DNA of 64,000 bases from an uncultured Clostridia bacterium (lineage in GTDB: Bacteria > Bacillota > Clostridia > Oscillospirales > CAG-272): NCBI GenBank assembly GCA_937894775.1, contig CALAXC010000153.1, positions 1-64,000 on the forward strand, read 5' to 3'. Under the pieces are notes generated by a model. That model was not told where the DNA came from and searched no databases. It was given only the letters and a program-made list of their open reading frames with translations. How positions within the stretch are numbered: position 1 is the stretch's first letter; each line of letters begins with the position of its first letter. Positions 36,404 to 46,178 of this stretch are shown in pieces. A program made the translations under genes and the position numbers.

Positions 36404-37969
36404 TTGGATTTGATTTATGCAATCTTGATGGCTGTCGCTGCTTTTGCGGTCGGTTCACTTGTTTTTGCTATAATCTTCCGTAAGGTTGGATACGATGCTC
36501 GCAAGCGTATTGCGGAATCGGAGATCGGCTCGGCAGAGGAAGAGGCAAAACGTATTCGTGAAGACGGTATGAAGCAGGCTGAAACCATGAAGAAAGAAGC
36601 CTTACTCAGCGCAAAAGAAGACATTCTTAAGCAACGAAATGAAGCTGAGAAAGAACTTAAAGAACGCAGAGCTGACATTTCAAGAACAGAGCGCCGTTTG
36701 GTTCAGAAGGAAGAAAATCTGGATAAAAAGGCAGAATCGCTTGAAAGTAAAAGCGAAATACTTGATCGTAAGATAAAGGAAAATGACGTTCTTAAGGAGC
36801 AGATAAACGAGCTTCGTGTAAAGGAACTCAATATTCTCGAAAGAATATCGGGATATTCCGCACAAGAGGCTAAGGATGAGTTGGTATCGCGTGTTGAATC
36901 GGAGATCAAACACGAATTGGCTCAAAGACTTGATGCTCTTGAAACACAGTTTAAGGAAGATGCTGATGCAAAGGCTAAGAACATAATTTCTCTTGCAATT
37001 CAGAGATGTGCCGCAGACCATGTGGCAGAAACGACGGTTTCGGTTGTATCGCTTCCAAGTGAGGATATGAAGGGACGAATCATAGGTAGAGAAGGTCGAA
37101 ATATCCAGATGCTTGAAAAGCTTACAGGTGTAGAGCTCATTATTGACGATACTCCCGAGGCGATAACTCTTTCGGGCTTTGATCCGGTCCGCAGAGAGAT
37201 TGCCCGTATTACGCTTGAAAAATTGATCTCTGACGGAAGAATACATCCGTCGCGTATTGAAGAGATGGTTGAGAAAGCAACCCGTGAGGTTGAAACAGGA
37301 ATCAAGCAGGCGGGCGAGAGAGCAACCTTTGATGTAGGTATTCACGGAATAAATACCGATCTTGTAAGAATGCTCGGAAGACTTCGTTACAGAACAAGTT
37401 ACGGTCAAAACGTACTTAAACACTCTATAGAAGTTGCTCTTATTGCAGGAATGATAGCAGATGAACTTGGAGTTGACAGTACAGTAGCAAAACGTGCAGG
37501 TCTTTTGCACGATATCGGAAAAGCACAAACACACGAAATGGAAGGCTCACACGTTGAGCTTGGTGTAAATCTCGCAAAGAGATACAAAGAAAGCCGTGAT
37601 GTAATTCACGCGATCGAGGCTCACCACGGAGATGTTGAACCTCAAACGATCACTGCTGTAATCGTTCAGGCGGCAGACGCCATATCGGCGGCAAGACCCG
37701 GAGCGAGAAGAGAGGATCTTGAAAATTATATTAAGCGTCTTGAAAAGATAGAAGAAATAGCTAAGGGCTTTTCGGGCGTTGATAAGGCATTTGCTGTTCA
37801 GGCAGGACGCGAAATACGCGTAATGGTAAAACCTGAAGAAGTAAATGATGACGGAATGAAGCTTATTGCCAGAGAGATGGCTGTTAAGATTCAGGAAGAA
37901 GTAAAATATCCCGGTCAGATAAAGATAAATATTATCAGAGAAAGCCGCGCGGTAGATTACGCAAAATAA
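36404..37969 (+). CDS. rny: Ribonuclease Y
   Basis: A 521-residue membrane-anchored endoribonuclease that starts mRNA decay. Membrane helix at about 3-25, coiled coil to about 200, KH domain ([11 protein letters not shown]), then HD domain ([26 protein letters not shown]). Start is TTG at 36,404, six bases after AAGGAGGTG; the upstream GTG at 36,395 lies inside the SD itself. Own promoter, so monocistronic. Normal length. Confidence 0.95.
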   Translation: MDLIYAILMAVAAFAVGSLVFAIIFRKVGYDARKRIAESEIGSAEEEAKRIREDGMKQAETMKKEALLSAKEDILKQRNEAEKELKERRADISRTERRLVQKEENLDKKAESLESKSEILDRKIKENDVLKEQINELRVKELNILERISGYSAQEAKDELVSRVESEIKHELAQRLDALETQFKEDADAKAKNIISLAIQRCAADHVAETTVSVVSLPSEDMKGRIIGREGRNIQMLEKLTGVELIIDDTPEAITLSGFDPVRREIARITLEKLISDGRIHPSRIEEMVEKATREVETGIKQAGERATFDVGIHGINTDLVRMLGRLRYRTSYGQNVLKHSIEVALIAGMIADELGVDSTVAKRAGLLHDIGKAQTHEMEGSHVELGVNLAKRYKESRDVIHAIEAHHGDVEPQTITAVIVQAADAISAARPGARREDLENYIKRLEKIEEIAKGFSGVDKAFAVQAGREIRVMVKPEEVNDDGMKLIAREMAVKIQEEVKYPGQIKINIIRESRAVDYAK

Positions 37970-38076
37970 TGGCAGTAAAAGCTATATAAAATTCACCTAA
38001 AAGGTGTTATCCATATATATTTCATATAAAACCATTAAGGTAACATAGCGCATTTGCGTTTGAGATAAATTGGATA

Positions 38077-38118
38077 GGGGTTGTTTTGAATTTAATTCAG
38101 GACAACCCCGATTTTTTA
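38077..38118 (+). terminator. Terminator after rny
   Basis: GGGGTTGT (38,077-38,084) pairs with ACAACCCC (38,102-38,109), with an inner TGAATT/AATTCA extension, followed by GATTTTTT. Confidence 0.82.
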
Positions 38119-38148
38119 TAATAATAATTCTAATTTTGATAAAAACAC

Positions 38149-38177
38149 TTGCATATAGAATAAAAAAATGTTAAAAT
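38149..38177 (+). promoter_or_regulatory. Promoter of rnhA
   Basis: TTGCAT (38,149-38,154) and TAAAAT (38,172-38,177) separated by 17 bp, 37 bp before the start. Confidence 0.7.
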
Positions 38178-38213
38178 AAAAAAGATAAGTTTGCATAAAG
38201 GAAGGTGTGGTAT

Positions 38214-38654
38214 GTGAAAAAAGTTGAGCTTTATACAGATGGAGCTTGTCGCGGAAATCCTGGAAATGGAGGCTGGGGAGCAATATTGGTATACGGTAAT
38301 GTGGAAAAAGAGCTTTCAGGCGGTGAAGAGCAAACCACCAATAACAGAATGGAGCTGATGGCAGCAATAGCAGGGATGGAAGCCCTTAAGGAGCCGTGTG
38401 AGATAACTTTGACATCGGATTCGAAATATTTAACCGATGCTATTAATAAGGGGTGGCTTGATTCTTGGAAGGTAAAGGGATGGCGTAAGGCGGATAAATC
38501 GCCTGTTCTTAATGTTGAACTTTGGAAAAGATTAGATGCTCTTTTATCAATTCATAAGGTAACTTTTGTGTGGGTACAAGGACATGCAGGGCATCCGTAT
38601 AACGAAAGATGCGATGCTCTTGCTACGGAATTTGCCGATAGTTTTAAAAAATAA
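38214..38654 (+). CDS. rnhA: Ribonuclease HI
   Basis: A 146-residue enzyme that cuts RNA in RNA-DNA hybrids. The acidic quartet is visible: [25 protein letters not shown] and RCDALA. GTG 38,214 is the start: it follows GGAAGGTG and gives KKVELYTDG; an ATG two bases earlier is out of frame and reads straight into TGA. Confidence 0.94.
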   Translation: MKKVELYTDGACRGNPGNGGWGAILVYGNVEKELSGGEEQTTNNRMELMAAIAGMEALKEPCEITLTSDSKYLTDAINKGWLDSWKVKGWRKADKSPVLNVELWKRLDALLSIHKVTFVWVQGHAGHPYNERCDALATEFADSFKK

Positions 38655-38663
38655 AATATTATT

Positions 38664-38708
38664 AAAATGACGGATGATTTTTATTAGAAAAACATTCGTC
38701 ATTTTTTT
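38664..38708 (+). terminator. Terminator after rnhA
   Basis: AAAATGACGGATG (38,664-38,676) pairs with CATTCGTCATTTT (38,693-38,705) with one wobble, followed by further Ts. Confidence 0.8.
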
Positions 38709-38737
38709 GAAAAACATCAATTTTTTACTGTAAAATA

Positions 38738-38766
38738 TTGAAAAAATATTTAATATATGATATAAT
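38738..38766 (+). promoter_or_regulatory. Promoter upstream of the DUF3737 gene
   Basis: TTGAAA (38,738-38,743) and TATAAT (38,761-38,766) with a 17-bp spacer. It is the only clear promoter before the 18-kb operon and may drive both. Confidence 0.75.
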
Positions 38767-38799
38767 GTATTGGATAATGCTATTTTTAGGACGTTTAAT

Positions 38800-39645
38800 A
38801 TGCAATTAATAAAAAATGAAAGATTTGATGAGGAAAGAGCTTTTTATTCAAGCAAAGAAGTAAAGCTTATAGAATGTAGCTTTGACGGCATAGCCGACGG
38901 TGAAAGCGCTTTTAAAGAAAGCTCTGATATTGAGATAGAGGATTGTTTCTTTAATTTGAGATATCCGTTTTGGCACGATAAAAACATATTGATAAAAAAT
39001 TCAAAAATGACTTCGCTCTGCAGGGCGGCAATTTGGTATTCTGACAGCATAAGTGTTCAAAACACAGATATGCACGGAATAAAAGCATTAAGAGAGTGCA
39101 AAAACGTTGAAATAATCAATAGCGATATAATATCTACCGAGTTTGGATGGCTTTCCGAAAATATTATCCTTGATTCAACAAGAGCGGAAGGCGAATATTT
39201 TATGTTTATGTCAAAAAACATAAACGCAAGGGAATTGAGCTTTAAAGGAAAATATTCTTTTCAGTACATAGAGAATGCGGTTTTTGAAAATTGTGATATA
39301 GACACTAAAGATGCTTTTTGGCACGCAAAAAACGTGCTTGTTAAAAATTGTCGGATAAACGGTGAATATCTTGCTTGGTATAGCGAGAATATCACTTTTG
39401 AAAATTGTATTATTTCAGGAACACAGCCTTTGTGCTATTGCAAGGGCTTGAAACTTATAAATTGCGAGATGAACGGTGCGGATCTCTCTTTCGAGCTTTC
39501 CGACATATATGCAACCCTTAATTCGTACGTTATAAGTGTTAAAAATCCGTTGTCAGGGTATATAGAGCTTCCGTCAGTCGGTGAGATTATTCTTGATAAC
39601 GTAAATTCTGAATGTGAAATTTTTGTAACACAACACAATGATTGA
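38800..39645 (+). CDS. DUF3737 family right-handed beta-helix protein
   Basis: A 281-residue protein of short repeats of about 20 residues (IEIEDCFF, VEIINSDI, AVFENCDI, NITFENCII, LKLINCEM), the DUF3737 pattern, predicted to fold as a right-handed parallel beta helix like pectin lyases. No signal peptide and no known catalytic residues. The start ATG 38,800 gives MQLIKNERFDEERAFY, the usual family N-terminus. It precedes the membrane-protein operon by 17 bp and could be its first gene or an independent neighbour. Confidence 0.75.
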   Translation: MQLIKNERFDEERAFYSSKEVKLIECSFDGIADGESAFKESSDIEIEDCFFNLRYPFWHDKNILIKNSKMTSLCRAAIWYSDSISVQNTDMHGIKALRECKNVEIINSDIISTEFGWLSENIILDSTRAEGEYFMFMSKNINARELSFKGKYSFQYIENAVFENCDIDTKDAFWHAKNVLVKNCRINGEYLAWYSENITFENCIISGTQPLCYCKGLKLINCEMNGADLSFELSDIYATLNSYVISVKNPLSGYIELPSVGEIILDNVNSECEIFVTQHND

Positions 39646-39662
39646 TTTTGCTTTAGGAGATA

Positions 39663-41357
39663 ATGAAGATGGTACTTAGTTTACTTTCAGTCGCAATACT
39701 TTTGATTGCGATATTTGAAATTATAATGGAAACGGTCAAGGCTGTTAATAAGGGCTTGAAAAAATCCCTTGTTACGTTAGCTTCAATTATGCTTTCTATA
39801 TTTTTGTCCTTGGTATTGACACAACCGGTGTCAAATCTTTTGGTAAACCCGATAGCAAATTTATTGAAAAAGCTTGTGAATCTTTCGGCGCTTGAGAATA
39901 CTGTTCCAAGCTTGCCGTTAGTGATTGGTGCTTATGCTGATGCATTGATATCACCGCTTATATTTTTGATATTATTCTTTTTGATCAGGGCGATAATCGC
40001 AATCGTTGTTTTGATCGTTATGCGTTCGAGAGAAAAAAAGAAGATCGATACTAATAATTATGAAAACGAGGATGCTCCTGCGTTTAAGAAAAACCCCAAA
40101 GCCGCAAGCGGAGTAGTGGGATTTGTGTGCGGTATTTTGTTGATAACAACTTTTACAGCGCCTATTATGGGAACTCTTAAGGTCGCAGAAAAAACTTTTT
40201 CCGCAGTTAATAATAATTCCGATGTTTACGGAGCTAAGATCAATTCAAAAGCAGTTTCGGTTATCAAGCTTTTTTCAAAGGATATGATAGGAAACGCATT
40301 GTATTATTGCGGTGGAAACCTTATATACAAAGCAAGCGCTACGTCGATGCTTAACGATAATTATTTTCAGCTTGAAAATGAAGCCGTTCAAACGGTAAAC
40401 ACGGCAGACGATCTTATGCTTGTTACGAGTATACTTGGAAATATAAATTCTTCAACAGAGGAGCAGAGAAACTCAATGAAGGTTCTCGGCAAGGAAATAA
40501 ATAAAGCAGAAACGCTTAAAACTGTTGCCGCGGATATAGTTCCGGAGCTCTCAAAAAATTGGCTTGACGGAAAACCTTACTTGGGTACTGATAAGCCTAA
40601 ATTCAATAAGATCTCGGAAAGCGTTTTTAATAAAATGCTTTATGTGTGTAAATCGAGTACTGTTGATACTGTAGGTGATGACCTTAATACTCTTTTGAAT
40701 GTTTATATGATAGCATATGAGCATGATATGTTGGTTTCGGGAGATTATAAAACGGTAATTGAAACAGCCAGCAGAACCGGTGCTTTTGATCTCATAAGAC
40801 AAGAACTGAGTAAAAACAGAAGAATGGCAGGTATTACTTTAGATATCGATACGATGTCGATACGTACAATAGCATCTGCAATTCAGTCCTTTAACTTGGA
40901 AAACTATGATATTCTTATGAATAACATAACTAATACGCTTAACGTTGCGCTCAAATATGAGGGCGAAGCAAGAAAGCAGTATATTACCGATCTTACAAGA
41001 CAGTATATTAATTCTTACGGAATCAATATTGGCGAGGCTGAAACTATTAAGTTGGCTGAAAAACTTAATGATGAAGTTATCGGCAATAGAAAGAGCGTGT
41101 CTATTGACGATGTTAGATCATTCTGGGATAAATATTCTGTGAAGAATAAGGATAATAATACTCAGGTACAGCAAACTCCCGTTATATCTGTACCCGATCA
41201 GACGGTTGATGATACTGTTGAAGGAGAAACAGATTTGGACACAGAGAATGAAGGCGGAGAAGGTTATCCCGAAAATCCTGAGTCTTATGCGGATGGATAT
41301 GTTGAGCCTGAAAACGGGCAGGAAAATATTGAAAACGAGTATAATAGCATCGCATAA
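39663..41357 (+). CDS. CvpA-like multi-pass membrane protein with long extracytoplasmic or cytoplasmic tail
   Basis: A 564-residue protein. Hydrophobic segments at about 4-22, 33-60, 85-120 and 146-170 give an N-terminal membrane part reminiscent of CvpA family proteins. A soluble, mostly helical region follows (170-490) and ends in a very acidic, Pro/Glu-rich tail. No enzyme motif. Start ATG 39,663 is 3 bases from AGGAG; ATG 39,669 is an equally good choice. First gene of the AAA+/transglutaminase operon, with only short gaps to all the following genes. Confidence 0.6.
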   Translation: MKMVLSLLSVAILLIAIFEIIMETVKAVNKGLKKSLVTLASIMLSIFLSLVLTQPVSNLLVNPIANLLKKLVNLSALENTVPSLPLVIGAYADALISPLIFLILFFLIRAIIAIVVLIVMRSREKKKIDTNNYENEDAPAFKKNPKAASGVVGFVCGILLITTFTAPIMGTLKVAEKTFSAVNNNSDVYGAKINSKAVSVIKLFSKDMIGNALYYCGGNLIYKASATSMLNDNYFQLENEAVQTVNTADDLMLVTSILGNINSSTEEQRNSMKVLGKEINKAETLKTVAADIVPELSKNWLDGKPYLGTDKPKFNKISESVFNKMLYVCKSSTVDTVGDDLNTLLNVYMIAYEHDMLVSGDYKTVIETASRTGAFDLIRQELSKNRRMAGITLDIDTMSIRTIASAIQSFNLENYDILMNNITNTLNVALKYEGEARKQYITDLTRQYINSYGINIGEAETIKLAEKLNDEVIGNRKSVSIDDVRSFWDKYSVKNKDNNTQVQQTPVISVPDQTVDDTVEGETDLDTENEGGEGYPENPESYADGYVEPENGQENIENEYNSIA

Positions 41358-41413
41358 TATTTTAAGCGTTGTAGACCCGAGTAAAAACTGTAAATGAAAA
41401 TGGCAGGTAAGAT

Positions 41414-42109
41414 ATGGAAATAATTATGGCTTATATAGCAAAGGGAATCGTACTTCTAATGAGTATGGTACTGTATGTATACCTCTTTTCAGCGGTAGTC
41501 CCTAAATTTATTATGAAGCTCAGATGCAAAGTAAATACGTGCGACAGAGGTATAAGAAAATATAAATATCCTGATGGAAGATGCGTTGTTTACGAACCTG
41601 AAATTTCTTTAAGAAAATATGTTGAAAGTTATGCACTTTACGTTCGTGACGGATATAAATACATTACTTGTAAGACAACAGAAAATGTAAAAGATATAAG
41701 ATACGAGGTCTATGCTTTTGATATAAACAATAAGCTTATAGACATTTTATCGGTACTTGAAACTGTGAATAACGGTTGCACACAGGAAGTTTCTATCCCC
41801 CCTGAAACATCGTATGTAAGATTGGTGCTCAGACGAGTTGATAATGAGTATTATTCAAGAAAGATAGTGGCAGAATACTCTGTTTTCAGTTATTGTTTGT
41901 GCGCTATAGTAGTTGCTGTAGCAACACTTGTAGAGTCTTTTATCGTTTATTTCTTGGCAAAAGATATTTTGATCAGCGGCTTAAGACTCAGAATGACTCT
42001 TATAGGAGTCGGCGGTATGTTTTTTATGGCAATTTTGATATCTTTGATAGTAGCGGGACTTACTGTTCTTGCATATCGCAGAAACTGTAAAAAGGTGATA
42101 AACAAATGA
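41414..42109 (+). CDS. Membrane protein of unknown family
   Basis: A 231-residue protein with one N-terminal membrane helix (about 6-28) and two at the C-terminus (about 157-185 and 193-220). The soluble middle contains DGRCVVYEP, YALYVRDGYKYI and PPETSYVRLVLRRVD, which looks beta-rich. Not recognised. Its last 4 bases overlap the next gene (ATGA), indicating translational coupling and shared function. Confidence 0.65.
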   Translation: MEIIMAYIAKGIVLLMSMVLYVYLFSAVVPKFIMKLRCKVNTCDRGIRKYKYPDGRCVVYEPEISLRKYVESYALYVRDGYKYITCKTTENVKDIRYEVYAFDINNKLIDILSVLETVNNGCTQEVSIPPETSYVRLVLRRVDNEYYSRKIVAEYSVFSYCLCAIVVAVATLVESFIVYFLAKDILISGLRLRMTLIGVGGMFFMAILISLIVAGLTVLAYRRNCKKVINK

Positions 42110-42753
42110 AAAGAGATTTGCAAATTATATCGAAAGGTCTGTACGATAAACCCAATGAAGATTGTGCACTGATTGCAGCAAAACAGTATATTTTTGCAAG
42201 GCAAAAAGGAAGAAAGATCTTAATTGTAAGATTCGAAAACCTTTCTAACCATAGAATAGAAGATATGTCATTTTGGTTGGTTCAGTTGAATTCTGACGGT
42301 GTTGAGATATCGTCTAAAAAGATAACATTAAAAAGTATCGGCTGTGCACCAAGGGAAATTTTTTCTCCAAATAATTGTTTTTACGTAGATAATAAATGCG
42401 TGGATTTTGAGATCCGAATGATTTCTGTTACTTCGGGCGGCTTTGAATATTTATCAAAAAACGGAGAGGGATTTGTAAAATATCCTCTTGAGGAGAGCTG
42501 GTCATATGCTTCATCGCAAAGTGTTTCGGGATATAAATATTCTAAAATACAAAATAACAGAGTTAAATTTTCAAAAGCAATTTTGATATTGGCATTGTTT
42601 TTAATCGCTCTTGCGGTTATTTGGCCATTCTTTGCAAATACGTTGTGTCCCGCAATTGCAGATGTTCTGGATAGATTTTGGAAAATGGTTGCTGAGGATA
42701 CGAAGGAACTTTTCAGACGTATTGCAGAGTCATTCGAGAAGAAGAATGTTTAA
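42106..42753 (+). CDS. Tail-anchored membrane protein of unknown family
   Basis: A 215-residue protein: a soluble beta-rich domain (about 10-150; GRKILIVRFENLSNHRIEDMSF, SPNNCFYVDNK, FEIRMISVTS), a membrane helix at about 158-182 and a short helical tail. The middle domain resembles the soluble part of the preceding protein in general character, but I see no firm homology. Start overlaps the previous stop by 4 bases. Confidence 0.62.
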   Translation: MKRDLQIISKGLYDKPNEDCALIAAKQYIFARQKGRKILIVRFENLSNHRIEDMSFWLVQLNSDGVEISSKKITLKSIGCAPREIFSPNNCFYVDNKCVDFEIRMISVTSGGFEYLSKNGEGFVKYPLEESWSYASSQSVSGYKYSKIQNNRVKFSKAILILALFLIALAVIWPFFANTLCPAIADVLDRFWKMVAEDTKELFRRIAESFEKKNV

Positions 42754-42773
42754 ATTATCAGTAGGAGAATGAT

Positions 42774-45700
42774 ATGTTAAAACATAAATTTATAGTTGAT
42801 AAGCTTAGCGAAGCGCAAAAGATAACGCTTTTGTCTGACGTGAGAGTGCTTTCGACTGCGGAATATACTAAGTTTGGTATTCCAATGCTCAGTATTGAAT
42901 CGATATACGGATATAAAACTGATGTTTATCCAAGTCCGATAAGTCTTGCGAATTCTTGGAATGAGAGAATAGTTGGCGAGGTCGCAAGTGATATCGCAGT
43001 TTCTATGTCCGCAGAACAAATAAATGTAGCGGGAATACTCAGCCCTATTCCAAAACTTAATATGACAGATAGAGCGATTTCGGAAGATCCGCTTCTTTCG
43101 GCAAAGATCTCATCTGCGTATATGGGCTCTATAGGAAAGACGGGAATAGCGGTAACACTTGATGATATTTTCTTTGATGAGCAGGATGTTTCTTGCTTGG
43201 ATCATACGCCAAACAGTAGATTTTTAAATGAATTTGTTTACAGAGCGGTATCTAATACAGTTGAAAATAAAAAATGTCATGCTGTAACGGTTGGAGCAGA
43301 TATAGATATAAAAGGCTACGAAAATATAAACAGTGAGATCACCGAGAGAGTCGCAACTATCGGCGGTGAAAAATTCGTTTTGTGTAAGAATATCGCACCG
43401 GAAGATACGGTTATAAGAATCGTAAAGGGGCAGATATGCTTAGACGGCTGTGAGCCTGTTCTCAAAGCGGCTATCGATAGATATGCACGTTTGAAAGAGG
43501 GAATAAAGCGAGGCAGAGTTACGGTATGCGAGCTTGAAGCTGAGATAGAAAACGGAAGCGCTTTCCCACCTGAAAAGATAGATGAGGCGGTAGACAAGGT
43601 TATAGATTTTGCTTTTGAAATGACAAATGCGAATAAAGGTAAGCTTGCTTCCTATACCCCTACTTCAACAGTGGTGAAAAATGCTGCTTATGAATCAACG
43701 GTCCTTTTGAAAAACTATAAAACAGTTTTGCCGTTAAAGCCGGGTACTCTTGTAACTTTGGCAGGAGATATATTGGTGAATTATAACGGAGAAGACGCGG
43801 ATTATTCGGATAAAGCAAATGAAGCTGCATATTATCTCAGAGGTCTTGGCTGTGCTTCTCAAGGATTTGTCCGTGCATATTCTATGGCAGAAGACAGAAG
43901 CGATAAGCTTTTTATGCAAATGGAAGGATCTGCGCTGAACACCGATACGGTAATTCTCTTTATGGGAACTAATCCCCAAAAAGAGAAGGCAATTACCAGA
44001 ACCGAGAATCTGTATCTCCCCGCAAATCAGCTTGCTGCCTTGGAGAAGCTTTATAAGATGGGTAAAAAGATAATCGCTGTAGTGTCAAGCGATTATGCAA
44101 TAGATGTTACTTTTGCAGACAAGGTTGACGCACTTTTGGTAGCTCCGTTGAATACAAAATATGGCGTTGAAGCGGTATTCGATATCATTACAGGCAGAAT
44201 GGGCCCGGTAGGACGACTTGCGACAACTTGGTATAAAAATACAGATAGGGCAAATAAAAAACATAGATTTTATTGTTCAATGCCAAACTCAAAGGTCGGC
44301 ACTTATTTGGGTTACAGATATTATGATAAATCCGATTATGATGTGGGTTATCCTTTCGGATACGGATTGGCATTTTCAACCTTTGTTTATTCAAAGCTTT
44401 CGGTTCAGGGAACTAACGTTGTTTTCACCGTAAAGAATAAAGCTAAGGTTGCGGGAACCGAAGTAGTCCAAGTTTATTTAGGTATTAATAATTCAGCAAT
44501 TCAACGACCTAAAAAGGAGCTTGTCGGATTTGAAAAGATATATCTTCAGCCGGGAGCTTCGACAACAGTTTCGATTCCTATGTCGAATATAGAAAGCTTT
44601 GATCCCGAAAGTAAACGGTGGATTATGGAGCGTGGCGAATACACAGTATATGTAGGCTCTTCGGTTAAAGATATAAAGCTTACAGCGAAGGTGTCGCTTG
44701 GACAGGATATTGTGAATTCTCCTGCGGAAGATCCGTCCGATTATTTACAGTCGGAAAGTAATATTATTTCAAACAGATACACATTGGAGGCAGATTATAA
44801 GCTTATGAAAAGGAATATTAGAAATATAGTATTTGGTATAGGCGCCCTTGTTTTGGCGGTGGCTATGTTTGTCTTCTCGATATTTTCGGGAAAGGTAAGT
44901 ATTTTCTTAAACGTTGTTGCGTCTATATTGGCTTTGGCGGGAGTGGTGTTCTTTATTTTGGAAGGTACTGACCGTAAAAAAGCGCATAACGAAGAAAGAA
45001 ACCGTGTAAATGAAGCGAATAAGGCTCATTTTGAAAATGCAACGGATATTGCAGATTTCTCTACAAATGCCGTATTTAGCGAGGAATTCGACAGAGTCGA
45101 GCAGAAGATATCTTTCACAAAAGATACGGCTCCCTCAAAGGCAGAAAGCTATCTTGCTTTTGTAAATGAGAGTCTTACATATGATGCAGCAATTTCTCAG
45201 TTTATTGCGTTTGCCGCTGCTAAAGGTTTTAAGTTTAATGAAAGCAACGCACGCGAGCTTTTTGCAGCTATGTCTGCATCAAGACTTATCATCACAAAGG
45301 GAATGTCTAATGACGTATTTGCCGAGCTTGTAAGAGTAGTAAGCGAATATTTTGGAACTCCTATGTTTGTGGATGCGGTTGATTATTCTTATGAAAATGA
45401 TAATTCCGCACTCTTTAAGGGGGTAGGTGCTGCAAAGCAGAGAACAAATCTCACCAATGCTATTTATGCGGCAATTGAAAGCTCCGATAAGGTTCATATT
45501 GCAGCGCTTACAGATGTTAATTTTGCAGATCTTTCAAAGTATTTTGTTCCGTTTGCAAGATATATTCGTAATCCACGTAATGCAAACATTATTTCTACGG
45601 TCGATCAGACAGGTGAAAAGACTCAGATCACGATGCCACAGAATATGTGGTTTATGCTTAATTTGAGAATGGGCGAGACCATGAGTAATATACCTGAATA

Positions 45701-46151
45701 TATCACTGAGCTTGCTTCGGTTATAAAGGTGGATTATATAAGAACTGCTCCTACAATGCTTTATACGCAGATTGTTCCGTTTAGTTATTATCAGTTTGAT
45801 TTCTTGCTTGATAAGGTGAAAACAAGATTTATTATTTCTGAGGATACTTGGAAGAAGTTTGACCGTTTTGAAGCTTTTGTAAACGGTGTTTCTCCATATG
45901 CTCTTGAAAATAGAGTATGTATAGCCGTTGAGAGATTTTTTGCAGTATTCTGTGCCGCAGGCGGAGATACGAATGAGGCGATCGACAGAGCTATCAGTGC
46001 AAGAATACTTTCTTCGGTGATTATAACGCTTAATAATGCCGAGGACAAGGAAAATAGAAATCTTACCGAAAAGCTTGAGATGATATTCGGCGAAGAAAAC
46101 ATAGATGTTTGCCGAGCTTTCATCAGAGCGGCAGGATCAAATCTTATCTGA
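42774..46151 (+). CDS. GH3-like pseudo-glycosidase fused through two membrane helices to a pseudo-AAA+ module
   Basis: An 1,125-residue protein. Residues 1-660 follow the GH3 plan: FGIPMLSIESIYGYKTD, PSPISLANSWNERIVGEVA, SEDPLLSAKIS; then the C-terminal GH3 lobe (STVLLKNYKTVLPLKPG, GPVGRLATTWY) and a fibronectin-like domain ending EYTVYVGSS. The catalytic Asp motif (GFVxSDW in active enzymes) is replaced by EKFVLCKN, and the KH(F) region by LDDIFF. There is no signal peptide. Two membrane helices lie at about 684-706 and 712-734. Residues 770-1125 align along their length with the two AAA+ proteins downstream but have lost the Walker A (GMSNDVFAEL versus GMSGTGKTSL) and Walker B (ALTDVN versus VLDEMN). 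Both halves therefore seem non-catalytic and cytoplasmic. Confidence 0.72.
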   Translation: MLKHKFIVDKLSEAQKITLLSDVRVLSTAEYTKFGIPMLSIESIYGYKTDVYPSPISLANSWNERIVGEVASDIAVSMSAEQINVAGILSPIPKLNMTDRAISEDPLLSAKISSAYMGSIGKTGIAVTLDDIFFDEQDVSCLDHTPNSRFLNEFVYRAVSNTVENKKCHAVTVGADIDIKGYENINSEITERVATIGGEKFVLCKNIAPEDTVIRIVKGQICLDGCEPVLKAAIDRYARLKEGIKRGRVTVCELEAEIENGSAFPPEKIDEAVDKVIDFAFEMTNANKGKLASYTPTSTVVKNAAYESTVLLKNYKTVLPLKPGTLVTLAGDILVNYNGEDADYSDKANEAAYYLRGLGCASQGFVRAYSMAEDRSDKLFMQMEGSALNTDTVILFMGTNPQKEKAITRTENLYLPANQLAALEKLYKMGKKIIAVVSSDYAIDVTFADKVDALLVAPLNTKYGVEAVFDIITGRMGPVGRLATTWYKNTDRANKKHRFYCSMPNSKVGTYLGYRYYDKSDYDVGYPFGYGLAFSTFVYSKLSVQGTNVVFTVKNKAKVAGTEVVQVYLGINNSAIQRPKKELVGFEKIYLQPGASTTVSIPMSNIESFDPESKRWIMERGEYTVYVGSSVKDIKLTAKVSLGQDIVNSPAEDPSDYLQSESNIISNRYTLEADYKLMKRNIRNIVFGIGALVLAVAMFVFSIFSGKVSIFLNVVASILALAGVVFFILEGTDRKKAHNEERNRVNEANKAHFENATDIADFSTNAVFSEEFDRVEQKISFTKDTAPSKAESYLAFVNESLTYDAAISQFIAFAAAKGFKFNESNARELFAAMSASRLIITKGMSNDVFAELVRVVSEYFGTPMFVDAVDYSYENDNSALFKGVGAAKQRTNLTNAIYAAIESSDKVHIAALTDVNFADLSKYFVPFARYIRNPRNANIISTVDQTGEKTQITMPQNMWFMLNLRMGETMSNIPEYITELASVIKVDYIRTAPTMLYTQIVPFSYYQFDFLLDKVKTRFIISEDTWKKFDRFEAFVNGVSPYALENRVCIAVERFFAVFCAAGGDTNEAIDRAISARILSSVIITLNNAEDKENRNLTEKLEMIFGEENIDVCRAFIRAAGSNLI

Positions 46152-46178
46152 AAATAACGGATTAAGGAGAACAAGTAA

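Noticed and set aside
36680..37534. Reverse-strand frame of 284 codons
   Set aside because: Antisense to the rny coding region, cysteine- and tyrosine-rich with no domain; a shadow frame.
42774..46151. Active beta-glucosidase
   Set aside because: The GH3 fold is visible, but the catalytic Asp motif is replaced and there is no signal peptide, so the enzyme call would mislead.
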